Shown piece after piece: positions 53,538 to 62,110 of a DNA stretch of 64,000 bases. The DNA is from JBBQZP01 sp038207585 (lineage in GTDB: Bacteria > Pseudomonadota > Alphaproteobacteria > Rhodobacterales > Rhodobacteraceae): the NCBI GenBank assembly GCA_038207585.1, contig JBBQZP010000002.1, forward strand, positions 124,001 through 188,000. Direction: 5' to 3'. The position numbers and the translations under genes were made by a program. The notes beneath the pieces were generated by a model. The model searched no databases. It was not told the origin of the DNA and saw nothing but the letters and a program-made list of their open reading frames with translations. Position 1 is the first letter of the stretch. Each line of letters starts with the position of its first letter.

Positions 53538-54662
53538 TTGCCACGGGTCCGCATCCACAAGCTGTTTGAGTATCTTCTGGAAACGGCTGATCCTGCGCCG
53601 GAAGCGTTCGTGGGGTTTTCGCTTTCGCGCCCGCCGCTTCTGCGCGACTTCATGGCCGAGCTTGACCCCGATCTGCCGCTGGATTGGAACGGGAAAAGTT
53701 TTCAGGGCCTGCCCTTGCTGCGGGAACGGGTTCTGACACAGGCCGGATTGACCGGGGCGTGCGATCCGCAAGATGTGCTGATCACGGCGGGGGCGGCCGA
53801 GGCGAATTATCTGGCCTTCCGCCAGCTTCTGGAACCCGGCGACCGGATCGTGAGCGAAACCCCCGGCTGGCCGCAGGCCGGGGTCATGGCGCGGGCGATA
53901 GGCGCAGAACTGGTGGCCGTTCCGCGCCGGGCGGATCAGGGATGGCGGCTTGATCTGGAGGCATTGGCGACGGCTGCCCGGCCTGGAACGAAGCTGATCT
54001 TTCTGACAAACCCCAACAACCCCACGGGCCAGCTTTTGTCAGCCGACGAGGTGGCCGAGGTCGTGCGCATCGCCGACCGCGCGGGCGCGTGGCTGTTGAT
54101 CGACGAGGTGTATGCGGGCCTTGAATGGCACGCCCCGCGCAGCCCGTCGGTGGCGGGGCTTTATGCGCGCGGCATCACCACGGGGTCGGTCAGCAAAGCA
54201 CTGGGATTGCAGGGGTTGCGCACCGGCTGGATGATCTGCCCCGATCCGGGGATGATCATGGATGCGGTGATCCTGCGGGAAAACTCATCGGAAATCATGA
54301 ACATTCTGGGCGAACATATCGCCGAGATTGCGCTGCGCCCGGATCGGTTGGCCGCAGCACTTGCATCTGCGCGTGCCGAAGGGCGGGCGAACCTTGCGGT
54401 GCTGGATGCGTTCATCCGCGACACGAATCGTCTGTCATGGACACCCCCCGCCGCTGGCCTGATCGGGTTGGCGCGGCTGGACGGTATTGATGCCGAACCC
54501 TTTGCGCGGGCGCTGTTGCAACCGCCCTACCGGACGTTCCTGTTGCCCGGCACGGCCTACGATGTGCCCGATCATATCCGGGTCGGCGTGGGGGGCGGGG
54601 CTCAGGCCAATCTGGCGGAAGGGCTGGCCCGGCTGGCCGCCTGTCTTGCCGCTTGGCCTTAG
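53538..54662 (+). CDS. PLP-dependent aminotransferase (class I/II)
   Basis: A 374-residue aminotransferase. It has FLTNPNNPTGQLLS (cofactor-binding Asn), LLIDEVYAGLEW (Asp/Tyr), the PLP lysine in TGSVSKALGLQGLRTGW, and a C-terminal DHIRVGVGGG with the carboxylate-binding Arg. The start is a TTG at 53538, 3 bases after the gabD stop; no ATG lies near the N-terminus. The amino donor and acceptor cannot be read. Its place after gabD suggests amine or amino-acid catabolism. It overlaps the convergent PAP2 gene by 4 bases. Confidence 0.85.
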   Translation: MPRVRIHKLFEYLLETADPAPEAFVGFSLSRPPLLRDFMAELDPDLPLDWNGKSFQGLPLLRERVLTQAGLTGACDPQDVLITAGAAEANYLAFRQLLEPGDRIVSETPGWPQAGVMARAIGAELVAVPRRADQGWRLDLEALATAARPGTKLIFLTNPNNPTGQLLSADEVAEVVRIADRAGAWLLIDEVYAGLEWHAPRSPSVAGLYARGITTGSVSKALGLQGLRTGWMICPDPGMIMDAVILRENSSEIMNILGEHIAEIALRPDRLAAALASARAEGRANLAVLDAFIRDTNRLSWTPPAAGLIGLARLDGIDAEPFARALLQPPYRTFLLPGTAYDVPDHIRVGVGGGAQANLAEGLARLAACLAAWP

Positions 54663-55735
54663 GTCGTGGCTGGCTGCGCGCCAAAGCGGGGCAGGCTGCG
54701 CTGACCCAGCAGATAGGGCGAGATGCGCCAGAAGAACAGCGCCAGCGCCACCCCGGCAAAGGCATCGACGGCATAGTGCCAACCCAGCAGCACTGACCCC
54801 AGCGCGATAAAGCCCAGAAACACCGTCATCACCCGGCCCGCCCAGCGCGCATAGCTGGCCGCATAAAGCGCCATCACGGTCGTGCTGGCCAGATGCATGC
54901 TGGGAAAGGCCGAAATCCCGGAAATCCGGCCCGTGCCGACGTAACCATCCCATAGCGTTTCCTGCACCCGCAGCGCCCAAACCGGGCTGATCCCATTCGC
55001 CGTGCGCAGGCTTTCCATCAGCGGCACGAACTGGTCGCCAAGGCCAAGCAGATGGTAATAGGCGGGCCCGGCCGAGGAAAAGATCGTGGCCAGAAGATTG
55101 CCGCCGATGATCCACGTCAGCATGAACGCCAAAAAGAACTGCGCCCGGGTTCGCGGATTGCTGCGCGAAAAGCAGGCGGTGAAGATGATGAAATACATCA
55201 CGAAAAACCACGCGTGATACGATGCGTTGAACGTGGTCAGCAGGATCGGTGCGCCAAACACGGCGAAAAGTGGCTCCCACGCATCGACACCTCCCAGGAT
55301 CGTACGGTCCAGCGCTGCCATGAACGGGTCCCACGAGAACGGATTGATCGCGGGGATCGCCCCTTTCAGATAAGGGAAAACCACCATGAAGATTGAAAAG
55401 CACACCGCCGTCACCATGCCCCCGATCACCCGGTCGGCATCGTGGCATTTGGCTTTGATATCGCGCCACAAGACGCGCCCGGCGGGCATGTCGTGCCGAG
55501 TGCGGGCCAGAACCAGACAGCGCCAGACGATCAGAATGAACAGAAAGATCGGTATCAGCGTGGTGACGAATACCGCCAGCAACTGGATCAGCGTAAATGT
55601 AAAAGGCACGCCCATCTCGATACGGACCGCTATCGCCGCCAGCACCTGAAGCGTCACGAGGATCAGAATGGCGCGGTTTTCATCAAGCGCGCGGCGCGCG
55701 GCGCGGGCGGCCCCGATGACTGACATGTCGTTCAT
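54659..55735 (-). CDS. PAP2-superfamily phosphatase (Aur1/Ipt1-like)
   Basis: A 358-residue polytopic membrane protein. The catalytic His motifs are SAFPSMHLASTTVM (motif 2) and LGWHYAVDAFAGVALALFFW (motif 3), the spacing of the PAP2_3 group that also contains inositol-phosphotransferases. It has about eight helices. It probably removes or transfers phosphate on a lipid. The ATG at 55735 (MNDMSVIG) is chosen; the frame is open to 55855. It diverges from the cupin gene across a 288-base gap with no further ORF I can support. Confidence 0.83.
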   Translation of the reverse strand: MNDMSVIGAARAARRALDENRAILILVTLQVLAAIAVRIEMGVPFTFTLIQLLAVFVTTLIPIFLFILIVWRCLVLARTRHDMPAGRVLWRDIKAKCHDADRVIGGMVTAVCFSIFMVVFPYLKGAIPAINPFSWDPFMAALDRTILGGVDAWEPLFAVFGAPILLTTFNASYHAWFFVMYFIIFTACFSRSNPRTRAQFFLAFMLTWIIGGNLLATIFSSAGPAYYHLLGLGDQFVPLMESLRTANGISPVWALRVQETLWDGYVGTGRISGISAFPSMHLASTTVMALYAASYARWAGRVMTVFLGFIALGSVLLGWHYAVDAFAGVALALFFWRISPYLLGQRSLPRFGAQPATT

Positions 55736-56023
55736 TCTGATTCCCTGGCAGAGGTATCCGTTCTGCCGCAATTCGCAGCAGATTATGGCCGCAAAGTGGC
55801 AAGAGCCGCGATGCTCGGCCAGATTTCGGCCACAATCGTGATCCCAACTTGCCACCGGACGGGCGACGATAGGCTTGTTTCATTGAGAAAAGTCTGGAAA
55901 TCATGGGCAAACTGCAGCCTGACGAACGCGCACCGCTGCGGCATCAATCTGGACAGGAAAATGACCTCATTGAGGCGCGGCCCGGTCCGCGCTATTCCGG
56001 GTCAGCAACAATGGGAGCCGATC

Positions 56024-56377
56024 ATGCAGACTGTTACCAAACTTCCCGACCAGACCTCTGTTACCCCGTCAAGCGATACGCTGGACGGCTGGGTTGTCAC
56101 GGCGGGCAATCCGTCGATGAAAACCTGGGTGCTGCACACGGCTGCTGACGGCACGATGATGTCGGGCATCTGGGAATGCACGCCCGGCAGCTATCATGCG
56201 ACCTATACCGCCTATGAATATGTCGTGCTGATTGATGGCCGCATCACCATCACACCCGACGGCGGCAGCCCGGTGACGGTGAAAGCAGGCGATGCGTTTG
56301 TCGTCGAGAAAGACTTCAAGGGCACTTGGAAGATCGAAGAGCATGTGCGCAAGCACTTCGATTTCAAGCTGGACTGA
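56024..56377 (+). CDS. Cupin-domain protein (Cupin_3/DUF861)
   Basis: A 117-residue single cupin. MMSGIWECTPGSYHATYTAY followed by EYVVLIDGRITITPDGGSPV and KAGDAFVVEKDFKGTWKI matches the Cupin_3 (DUF861) family. The metal ligands of classical cupins are only partly visible. It is cytosolic. The ATG at 56024 follows a GGGAGCC-type site; the frame is open upstream without conservation. The function is unknown. Confidence 0.82.
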   Translation: MQTVTKLPDQTSVTPSSDTLDGWVVTAGNPSMKTWVLHTAADGTMMSGIWECTPGSYHATYTAYEYVVLIDGRITITPDGGSPVTVKAGDAFVVEKDFKGTWKIEEHVRKHFDFKLD

Positions 56378-56380
56378 CCG

Positions 56381-56719
56381 TTACAGACGGAAATCGGCGG
56401 CGGTCGTATCAGGGCGGCCGCCGAGAACTCGTTCGGAATACGCACGTCCGTCGCCGTTCAGATCGACGCGGATCGCGGTATCGGACGCACTCAACGTCAC
56501 GCGCAGCCCCCCGGCACGCTGTCAGTGACGCGCGGAAACACAAAGCGATCGGCTCCGCACCGCCATACGGGCGATCACGATTCCGGTGCTGCGGTTCACC
56601 GCAACCCCCCTGCCCGCGTCACCATCCTGCCCGTCCGCTTTTACCATTTCGGCAAAGGTCAGCCTGCGCAGGGGGATGTCGCGCGCATCATTCGCCGCGA
56701 TGATGTCCTTTCCGCCCAT
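56381..56719 (-). pseudogene. Broken minus-strand ORF, possible gene remnant
   Basis: In one minus-strand frame, 56719-56525 reads a plausible peptide (MGGKDIIAANDARDIP...). A TGA at 56522-56524 stops it, and the same frame then continues to a TAA at 56381 with LRVTLSASDTAIRVDLNGDG followed by RAYSERVLGG. Around the TGA another frame reads more naturally (GADRFVFPRVTDSVPGG) and would join the last part if the 6-C run at 56507-56512 had a different length. High GC at third positions supports former coding. No family is recognised; DLNGDG is only weakly EF-hand-like. Confidence 0.35.
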
Positions 56720-56774
56720 ATTTTTCCGCTGATGTCGCCAAGGATTGCCGCCCGACGCGCGTCCCAATATCGTG

Positions 56775-57317
56775 ATGCTGATGGACACCTCAGATGAAAC
56801 GCTGGCCTCTGCGGCCGCTGGCGGCGACCGCGATGCCTTCGCGTCGCTACTGGGCCGGCATTATGACCGGGTGTTTGGCCTTGCCTACCGGCTGACCGGC
56901 AGCCGGGCCGAGGCGCAGGATCTGGCGCAGGATATCTGCGCCGCCCTTCCCGCCAAACTGCGCGGCTGGCGCGGTGATGCGCGGCTTACCACATGGCTGT
57001 ATCGCGTGGTAGTGAATGCCGCCCATGATCTGCGGCGCAGGCAAGCCACGCGAAGCCGCGTGTCGGCAGGCTGGGGCGACTGGGAGATTGCGCGGCAGGA
57101 TCAGATTGCCGAAGACCGCGCCGCAATGGGTTGGCTGACCGAAGCCATGACCCGCCTGTCGCCCGAACTGCGCGACACCGTGGCGCTGGTTCTGGGCGAG
57201 GATATGACTCAGGCCGATGTAGGCGTGGTGTTGGGCGTGTCCGAAGGCACCATCGCCTGGCGGATGTCCGAAGTGAAGAAACGCCTGCGCGCCATCGCGG
57301 CCGAGGAGGCTCTATGA
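56775..57317 (+). CDS. ECF-type RNA polymerase sigma factor
   Basis: A 180-residue sigma-70-family factor with sigma2 (about 15-80: HYDRVFGLAYRLTGSRAEAQ, DLAQDICAALPAKL) and sigma4 (about 120-175: LSPELRDTVALVLGEDMTQA, VGVVLGVSEGTIAWRMSEVK). There is no sigma3, as expected of ECF factors. ATG codons at 56745, 56775 and 56781 are possible; 56775 fits the family length. Its stop overlaps the next start (ATGA), which places a membrane VWA protein in the position where an anti-sigma factor is normally encoded. Confidence 0.9.
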   Translation: MLMDTSDETLASAAAGGDRDAFASLLGRHYDRVFGLAYRLTGSRAEAQDLAQDICAALPAKLRGWRGDARLTTWLYRVVVNAAHDLRRRQATRSRVSAGWGDWEIARQDQIAEDRAAMGWLTEAMTRLSPELRDTVALVLGEDMTQADVGVVLGVSEGTIAWRMSEVKKRLRAIAAEEAL

Positions 57318-59596
57318 CTGATGAACTCGACGCCCTGAAAGCCGCCTTGCGCGCGGGCCCCGCACCGGATGCAACGGCAAAGGTCGATGCAATCGCGCTG
57401 GCGATGAAGAATTTCGATTCCGAGCAGAATGCCCGCCAAGGATCGGCGGATGCCACACGTCCCAGTCAGGACCGCCCGGATGAGGCGGGGGTTCTGACAG
57501 GAGTATGGAACATGCTGAAAGGGTTTACAGGAAAGCAGGCTTTGGCCGTGACAACCTCGGTTGCGGCATTGTGCGTGGCGCTGGTGGTGGTGGATCAAAG
57601 CGGGCCGGGTCCAGTGGTCGTGCCGAAAACGGTGGTGGATGCGGTGCCCTCAACCGGCGGCACCGTCGCACCGGCGCCAGAACCGGAAGCCACCATCGCC
57701 CCGGCCCCGCGTGCCGATGCGACCACCCCGCAAGCCCCGGACGCGGGCGGTGTCACGGCTCCTGTTCAGAACGCCGACGCCACCGGGACCGAGGCCCCCA
57801 CCCCATCCGCTGCAGACCCGGCCCCCGCGCCGGGTCCTCTGGCCAAAGCACCCGCCGAGCCTGCCAAGCCGGATGTTGCCGAAGTTGCACCGGCGCGCGA
57901 TCAGGCGACTGAAACTCCAATGGGCGGGGCCAAAGTTGATGCCGAGGCGAAACAGAAAACATCGCCAACGTCCCCCGCGCAAACGACATCGAACGACCTC
58001 GCGGCAGAACCCGAAGCCGATTTTGCGCGGAACGAGGCGGCTGCGCCCGTGGCCGCCTCGCCCCTTGCCCGGTCGCGCAAAGCCGCACCGGCCATGGGTA
58101 TCGCAGAGGGCTATGCTGACGCTGTCCTTTCCGAAGCCCCGATCCTCGACGATACCTACACCCCCCCCGCCGACAATACCGAAGCCTTCGCCAACGCCCC
58201 CACCAACCCGGTGAAAGTCACTGCCGAAGAACCCGTTTCGACCTTTTCCATCGACGTGGATACGGCCAGCTATGCCGTGGTGCGCAACAGCTTGAACTCC
58301 GGCCAGCTTCCCCCGCCAGAGGCGGTGCGGATTGAGGAGATGGTGAATTACTTCCCCTATTCCTATGCCGCACCAAAAGCCGACGACGCGCCCTTCAAGG
58401 CCAGCGTCACCGTGATGCAGACGCCGTGGAACGCGGGCACCGAACTGGTGCATATCGGGTTGCAGGGAGAGTTGCCCGCCATCGACGACCGCCCGCCCCT
58501 GAACCTTGTGTTCCTGATCGACACTTCCGGGTCAATGAACGAGCCGTCAAAACTGCCCCTCCTGAAACAATCGCTTTCCCTGCTGCTGGCCCAACTGCGG
58601 CCCGAGGATGAGGTAGCGATTGTCGCTTATGCCGGATCGGCGGGGCAGGTTCTGAAACCCACCAAGGCCGCCGACAAGGCCGCTATTCTGGGCGCATTGG
58701 ACAGGCTGGATGCAGGCGGCTCCACCGCCGGGGCCGAAGGGCTGGCGCTGGCGTACCGCGTGGCCGAGAAGATGGGCGGCGAGGGCCAGGTCAGCCGCAT
58801 CCTGCTGGCCACCGACGGCGATTTCAACGTAGGCATTGACGACCCCGAGGGCCTGACCGCCTATATCGCGAAAAAGCGGGAAACGGGTGTTTACCTTTCG
58901 GTTCTGGGCTTTGGGCGGGGCAATCTGGATGATGCCACGATGCAGGCGCTGGCCCAGAACGGCAATGGCACGGCGGCCTATATCGACACCCTGCAAGAGG
59001 CCCGGAAGACGCTGGTCGATCAGTTGACGGGCGCGCTGTTCCCGATTGCGAATGACGTGAAAATTCAGGTCGAATGGAACCCCGCCACCGTCGCCGAATA
59101 CCGCCTGATCGGCTATGAAACCCGCGCTCTGCGGCGCGAGGATTTCAACAACGACCGCGTGGATGCAGGCGAAATCGGTGCAGGCCATACCGTGACCGCA
59201 ATCTATGAGGTAACGCCCGTTGGCAGCCCCGCGCTGAAAAACGACCCGCTGCGCTATGGAGCCTCGGCCCCTGCGGTGGAGGATCAGGCGGCGTCGGGTC
59301 AGGCGGGGGTGGGCGAGTTGGGCTTTTTGCGTCTGCGCTATAAAGAGCCGGGGCAGGATACAAGCAAGCTGATCGAATCGCCCATCGTGGAAGGCGATAC
59401 TAAACCCGGTGACGACGTGCGCTTTGGCGTGGCAATGGCCGGGTTCGGGCAGCTTTTGACCGGGGCGACCTATCTGGGCGACTGGGGCTGGGACCAAGCC
59501 ATTGATCTGGCCGTAGGCGCGCGGGGGGACGATCCCTACGGCTACCGGGTCGAAGCGGTGAACCTGATGCGGCTGGCGAAATCGCTGGCGAAATGA
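57314..59596 (+). CDS. Membrane VWA-domain protein (YfbK-like), putative anti-sigma partner
   Basis: A 760-residue protein. A short cytosolic N-terminus (1-73, MTDELDALKAALRAGPAPDA) precedes one helix (about 75-93). Then come a long Ala/Pro-rich linker (95-270), a YfbK-N-like domain (FSIDVDTASYAVVRNSLNSG), a VWA domain with the MIDAS motif DTSGSM (about 402), and a C-terminal DUF3520-like region. The layout is cytosolic tail, membrane helix, large periplasmic sensor. Coupled by ATGA overlap to the ECF gene, the N-terminal tail is the obvious candidate for binding sigma; it has no recognisable zinc anti-sigma motif, so this is inference. Confidence 0.85.
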   Translation: MTDELDALKAALRAGPAPDATAKVDAIALAMKNFDSEQNARQGSADATRPSQDRPDEAGVLTGVWNMLKGFTGKQALAVTTSVAALCVALVVVDQSGPGPVVVPKTVVDAVPSTGGTVAPAPEPEATIAPAPRADATTPQAPDAGGVTAPVQNADATGTEAPTPSAADPAPAPGPLAKAPAEPAKPDVAEVAPARDQATETPMGGAKVDAEAKQKTSPTSPAQTTSNDLAAEPEADFARNEAAAPVAASPLARSRKAAPAMGIAEGYADAVLSEAPILDDTYTPPADNTEAFANAPTNPVKVTAEEPVSTFSIDVDTASYAVVRNSLNSGQLPPPEAVRIEEMVNYFPYSYAAPKADDAPFKASVTVMQTPWNAGTELVHIGLQGELPAIDDRPPLNLVFLIDTSGSMNEPSKLPLLKQSLSLLLAQLRPEDEVAIVAYAGSAGQVLKPTKAADKAAILGALDRLDAGGSTAGAEGLALAYRVAEKMGGEGQVSRILLATDGDFNVGIDDPEGLTAYIAKKRETGVYLSVLGFGRGNLDDATMQALAQNGNGTAAYIDTLQEARKTLVDQLTGALFPIANDVKIQVEWNPATVAEYRLIGYETRALRREDFNNDRVDAGEIGAGHTVTAIYEVTPVGSPALKNDPLRYGASAPAVEDQAASGQAGVGELGFLRLRYKEPGQDTSKLIESPIVEGDTKPGDDVRFGVAMAGFGQLLTGATYLGDWGWDQAIDLAVGARGDDPYGYRVEAVNLMRLAKSLAK

Positions 59597-59604
59597 ACGA
59601 TGAA

Positions 59605-59803
59605 GGCCCCGGATCAGGTCCGGGGCTGCGTATCTTCTTTATGCGACGCGTAACAACCCGATAGGGCCCTCTGATCCTGCCGTAAATTCGATAGACCAAA
59701 ACGGCCCCGTGATCGCTCCGGGGCCGTTGATCAATTCGCAGCCCCGGATTTGCTCCGGGGCCTTTGGTTTGCCGTGCAGGCCCCGGATCGGGTCCGGGGC
59801 TGC
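59605..59803. repeat. Array of four GGCCCCGGATC-type hairpins
   Basis: Four palindromes lie in 200 bases: 59605-59628 (GGCCCCGGATCAGGTCCGGG then GCTG), 59701-59727 (ACGGCCCC...GGGGCCGT), 59738-59762 (GCAGCCCCGG...CCGGGGCC) and 59776-59803 (GCAGGCCCCGG...CCGGGGCTGC). The gap 59597-59810 holds no gene. It separates the convergent VWA and Hsp20 genes and can act as a terminator for both. Confidence 0.75.
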
Positions 59804-59810
59804 GCAGGGC

Positions 59811-60290
59811 TTAAACCTCGGCGGTTTCCACCAGTTTCGTCTCGACCGCGTGGCCTTCGACATCGCCGGAACGGCCAATCTCGATCCGGCGGGGTTTCAG
59901 CGCCTCGGGCACTTCGCGCACAAGGTCGATGTGCAGCATGCCGTGTTCCTGCACGGCACCCGTCACGCGCACATGGTCGGCCAGAGCAAAGCGCCGCTCG
60001 AACGCGCGGGTGGCGATGCCACGGTGCAGATAGGCGCGGGGGGTGTCATCCTCGGATTTGCGGGCGGCCACGAACAGGGCGCCGTCGCGGACCTCGACGC
60101 TCAGATCATCGGGGCCAAAGCCTGCCACGGCGACCGAAATGCGGTAGGCATCATCGGCGGTCTTTTCAATGTTGTAGGGCGGATAGGTCGGGGCGGCGAC
60201 ATCATTGGTCATCACCCGGTCCATCAGGTCGGCAATCCGGTCAAAGCCGACAGTGGCACGGTAAAGCGGTGCAAAATCATAGGCTCGCAT
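59811..60290 (-). CDS. Small heat-shock protein Hsp20 (IbpA-like)
   Basis: A 159-residue chaperone. It begins MRAYDFAPLYRATVGFDRIA and has the alpha-crystallin domain (about 35-130: NIEKTADDAYRISVAVAGFG, HRGIATRAFERRFALADHV, VQEHGMLHIDLVREVPEA). It holds unfolding proteins during heat stress. The ATG at 60290 is chosen for spacing to GAGGA; ATGs at 60296 and 60302 are alternatives. A heat-shock-type promoter (60374-60402) and a 5'UTR hairpin lie upstream. Confidence 0.92.
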   Translation of the reverse strand: MRAYDFAPLYRATVGFDRIADLMDRVMTNDVAAPTYPPYNIEKTADDAYRISVAVAGFGPDDLSVEVRDGALFVAARKSEDDTPRAYLHRGIATRAFERRFALADHVRVTGAVQEHGMLHIDLVREVPEALKPRRIEIGRSGDVEGHAVETKLVETAEV

Positions 60291-60311
60291 GGTCATCCTC
60301 ATAAAGCGATG

Positions 60312-60335
60312 GCCCCTTGCCCTTGGCAAAGGGGC
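60312..60335 (-). promoter_or_regulatory. Hairpin in the hsp20 5'UTR
   Basis: GCCCCTTTGCC and GGCAAGGGGC pair around a 3-base loop in the roughly 78-base leader, 21 bases before the ATG. It could be part of a ROSE-type RNA thermometer, known upstream of Hsp20 genes in rhizobia, but the classical short U-rich anti-SD motif is not clear. Confidence 0.4.
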
Positions 60336-60373
60336 GGTGGGTCCGGGCCCGTTGTGGCACCCGGATAGCAATG

Positions 60374-60402
60374 ATCTGGGATGATCCTTGCGCGATTTCA
60401 AG
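60374..60402 (-). promoter_or_regulatory. Heat-shock sigma (RpoH)-like promoter for hsp20
   Basis: On the minus strand, CTTGAAA (60402-60396) is followed after 15 bases by CCCAGAT (60380-60374), close to the sigma-32 consensus CTTGAAA...CCCCATnT. It sits in the short gap between the protease stop (60409) and hsp20. Confidence 0.65.
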
Positions 60403-60408
60403 ACCCAC

Positions 60409-61248
60409 TCAGGGTTTGACGAACCTCGCCCCGGTGCTCGCATTGCGTGCGCCCGCCTGTTGCAGCCGGATGGTGCGCGCTACCGGGGCCGGTTGCGCCG
60501 CCCCTGCCGTCTGCAGGCTGCGCCCGGCGCGCAGGGCGGCCTTCAGATCGGCAATCAGACCCGGCAGTTCCATTCCGTAAGCAATGCGCTTGCCCCGGTC
60601 TTCGCCCCCGGCCGATATGATCGAGATGATCACCGCGCGACCCTGCGACAGATCAAAAACCGGCGCGCCCGACGACCCGAAGGTCACGTCGCAATCAAAC
60701 CCCATCAGCCCGGCGTTTTTCCCCACCACCGTGCAGCGCCGTTGCCATGACAGCGCATCCGGGCGGTCGGCAGCATAAGAAACCACACTGATCTCAGTGT
60801 TCCCGCGCGGGCGATCTACCCGGAACGGGGCAGCCGTGGCAGTGGGAATGGCGGACGCCAGCACCATCAGCGCCACATCATGACGGATGTTGCCAGCATC
60901 CAACTTGCCGCCGGGGCGGTAGTCAGGATGTGCGACCGTGCGGATAACCGACACGTCGGCGATGGAAAAATCGCCCGCAAGACCTGCACGAAACACCATC
61001 CCCTCCAGCGGGCGGGGGGTGCCGTCGGGCGCGTAGACACAATGCGCGGCCGTCAGCACCAGATCGCTTGCGATCAGTGCGCCGGTGCAAAAGCCGCCAT
61101 CAAAGTTGATACGGCCCACGGCCTCCCATCCGAAGATCTTGTCGCGACGGGTCAGCGCCTCCAGCCCCGAGTTTTCGGCCAGCACCGGGGCGGCGGGCAG
61201 TGATGCCGCCAACAAAAGCACTGCACACATAAGCGCGCGCAGCATCAT
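60409..61248 (-). CDS. Trypsin-like serine protease (S1), exported
   Basis: A 279-residue protease with a signal peptide (1-24, ending APVLA-EN). The catalytic triad is visible: His69 in LVLTAAHC, Asp124 in RHDVALM and Ser193 in GSSGAPVF. Cys54, Cys70, Cys172 and Cys186 could form disulfides. A C-terminal tail (about 235-279) is not part of the fold and ends ARFVKP, nearly the same as its neighbour (AKFVKP). It overlaps the next paralogue by 4 bases. It acts in the periplasm or outside; its targets are unknown. Confidence 0.9.
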   Translation of the reverse strand: MMLRALMCAVLLLAASLPAAPVLAENSGLEALTRRDKIFGWEAVGRINFDGGFCTGALIASDLVLTAAHCVYAPDGTPRPLEGMVFRAGLAGDFSIADVSVIRTVAHPDYRPGGKLDAGNIRHDVALMVLASAIPTATAAPFRVDRPRGNTEISVVSYAADRPDALSWQRRCTVVGKNAGLMGFDCDVTFGSSGAPVFDLSQGRAVIISIISAGGEDRGKRIAYGMELPGLIADLKAALRAGRSLQTAGAAQPAPVARTIRLQQAGARNASTGARFVKP

Positions 61249-62048
61249 GGCTTGACGAATTTTGCGCCGCCCGAATTGCGCCCAGACAGCACGCGCACCG
61301 TGGGGGCGGCATCGGACGCGCCGTTTTCTTCGCGGGTCAACTCGGCCCGCAATTCCTGCAACGGTGCTTCCAGCGAGGTGCCAAGGGATACGGATTTGCC
61401 GTCAACCTCGGCCTTGGCGGAAATCACCGAAACAACCTTCGCAACACCGTTCTTGACCGAAAAGACCGGCGCGCCCGACGATCCGTAATCGACGTTGCAC
61501 GACAGAACCAGGAATGCGTTCTGACGCCCCAGCACATGACAGACATCCTGCAGTGACGGCGCTTCGGCGCGGTCTTGTGCATAGGACACAACGCCGACCT
61601 CATCACCATCCGCCGGTTGCGCATCGGTGGCAAAGGGAATGATCGACGGCAGGCGGATCGGCTGATCCAGCTGGATCAGGGCCACGTCATTGCCGACGCG
61701 GTTCAGCTTTTCCGCACCCGAATAGACATAATCGGGGTGCGCAATCGCCCGTTTGGCATGGCGATAGGCGGCAGCGCGACCATTGCGCCACCCGGCCAAA
61801 AACTCGATTTCGTCAACCGGGGTGCGTGCGCCGGTTTCCTTGTCAAACAGGCAATGCGCCGCGGTCAGCACCAGATCGGGGGCCACCAGCGCGCCGGTGC
61901 AAAACCCGGTTGTCCCAAGGTTCAGCCGCCCCACGGCATCCCAGCCACGGCTGTCATCGCCGGTTTGCAGCTTTTTCAACACGCTTTCTTCGCCCTGCGC
62001 GATGCCCGCACTGAACAAAAAGCAAAGAAGAATGGTAAGGTGCCGCAT
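61245..62048 (-). CDS. Trypsin-like serine protease (S1), exported, tandem paralogue
   Basis: A 267-residue paralogue of the downstream gene. It has a signal peptide (1-19, SAGIAQGE), His65 in LTAAHC, Asp121 in NDVALIQL and Ser191 in GSSGAPVF. The tail ends NSGGAKFVKP. The two proteins share layout and the same C-terminal motif, suggesting duplication. It is the first gene of the pair, and its stop overlaps the second start (ATGA). The bacterial role of such S1 proteases is not known. Confidence 0.9.
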   Translation of the reverse strand: MRHLTILLCFLFSAGIAQGEESVLKKLQTGDDSRGWDAVGRLNLGTTGFCTGALVAPDLVLTAAHCLFDKETGARTPVDEIEFLAGWRNGRAAAYRHAKRAIAHPDYVYSGAEKLNRVGNDVALIQLDQPIRLPSIIPFATDAQPADGDEVGVVSYAQDRAEAPSLQDVCHVLGRQNAFLVLSCNVDYGSSGAPVFSVKNGVAKVVSVISAKAEVDGKSVSLGTSLEAPLQELRAELTREENGASDAAPTVRVLSGRNSGGAKFVKP

Positions 62049-62110
62049 GGTGCCTCCGCGTTTGTCTTTCCCGTTCTGGGCGCAAACTTGGGCTGATGTG
62101 TGGCGCGATC

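Noticed and set aside
51166..54662. Kynurenine pathway cluster (formamidase-like hydrolase plus aminotransferase)
   Set aside because: No kynureninase or tryptophan dioxygenase is present, and the hydrolase motifs are shared by many esterases.
59605..59803. CRISPR-like array
   Set aside because: Repeats are palindromic, irregularly spaced and only four in number, with no unique spacers of constant length and no cas genes.
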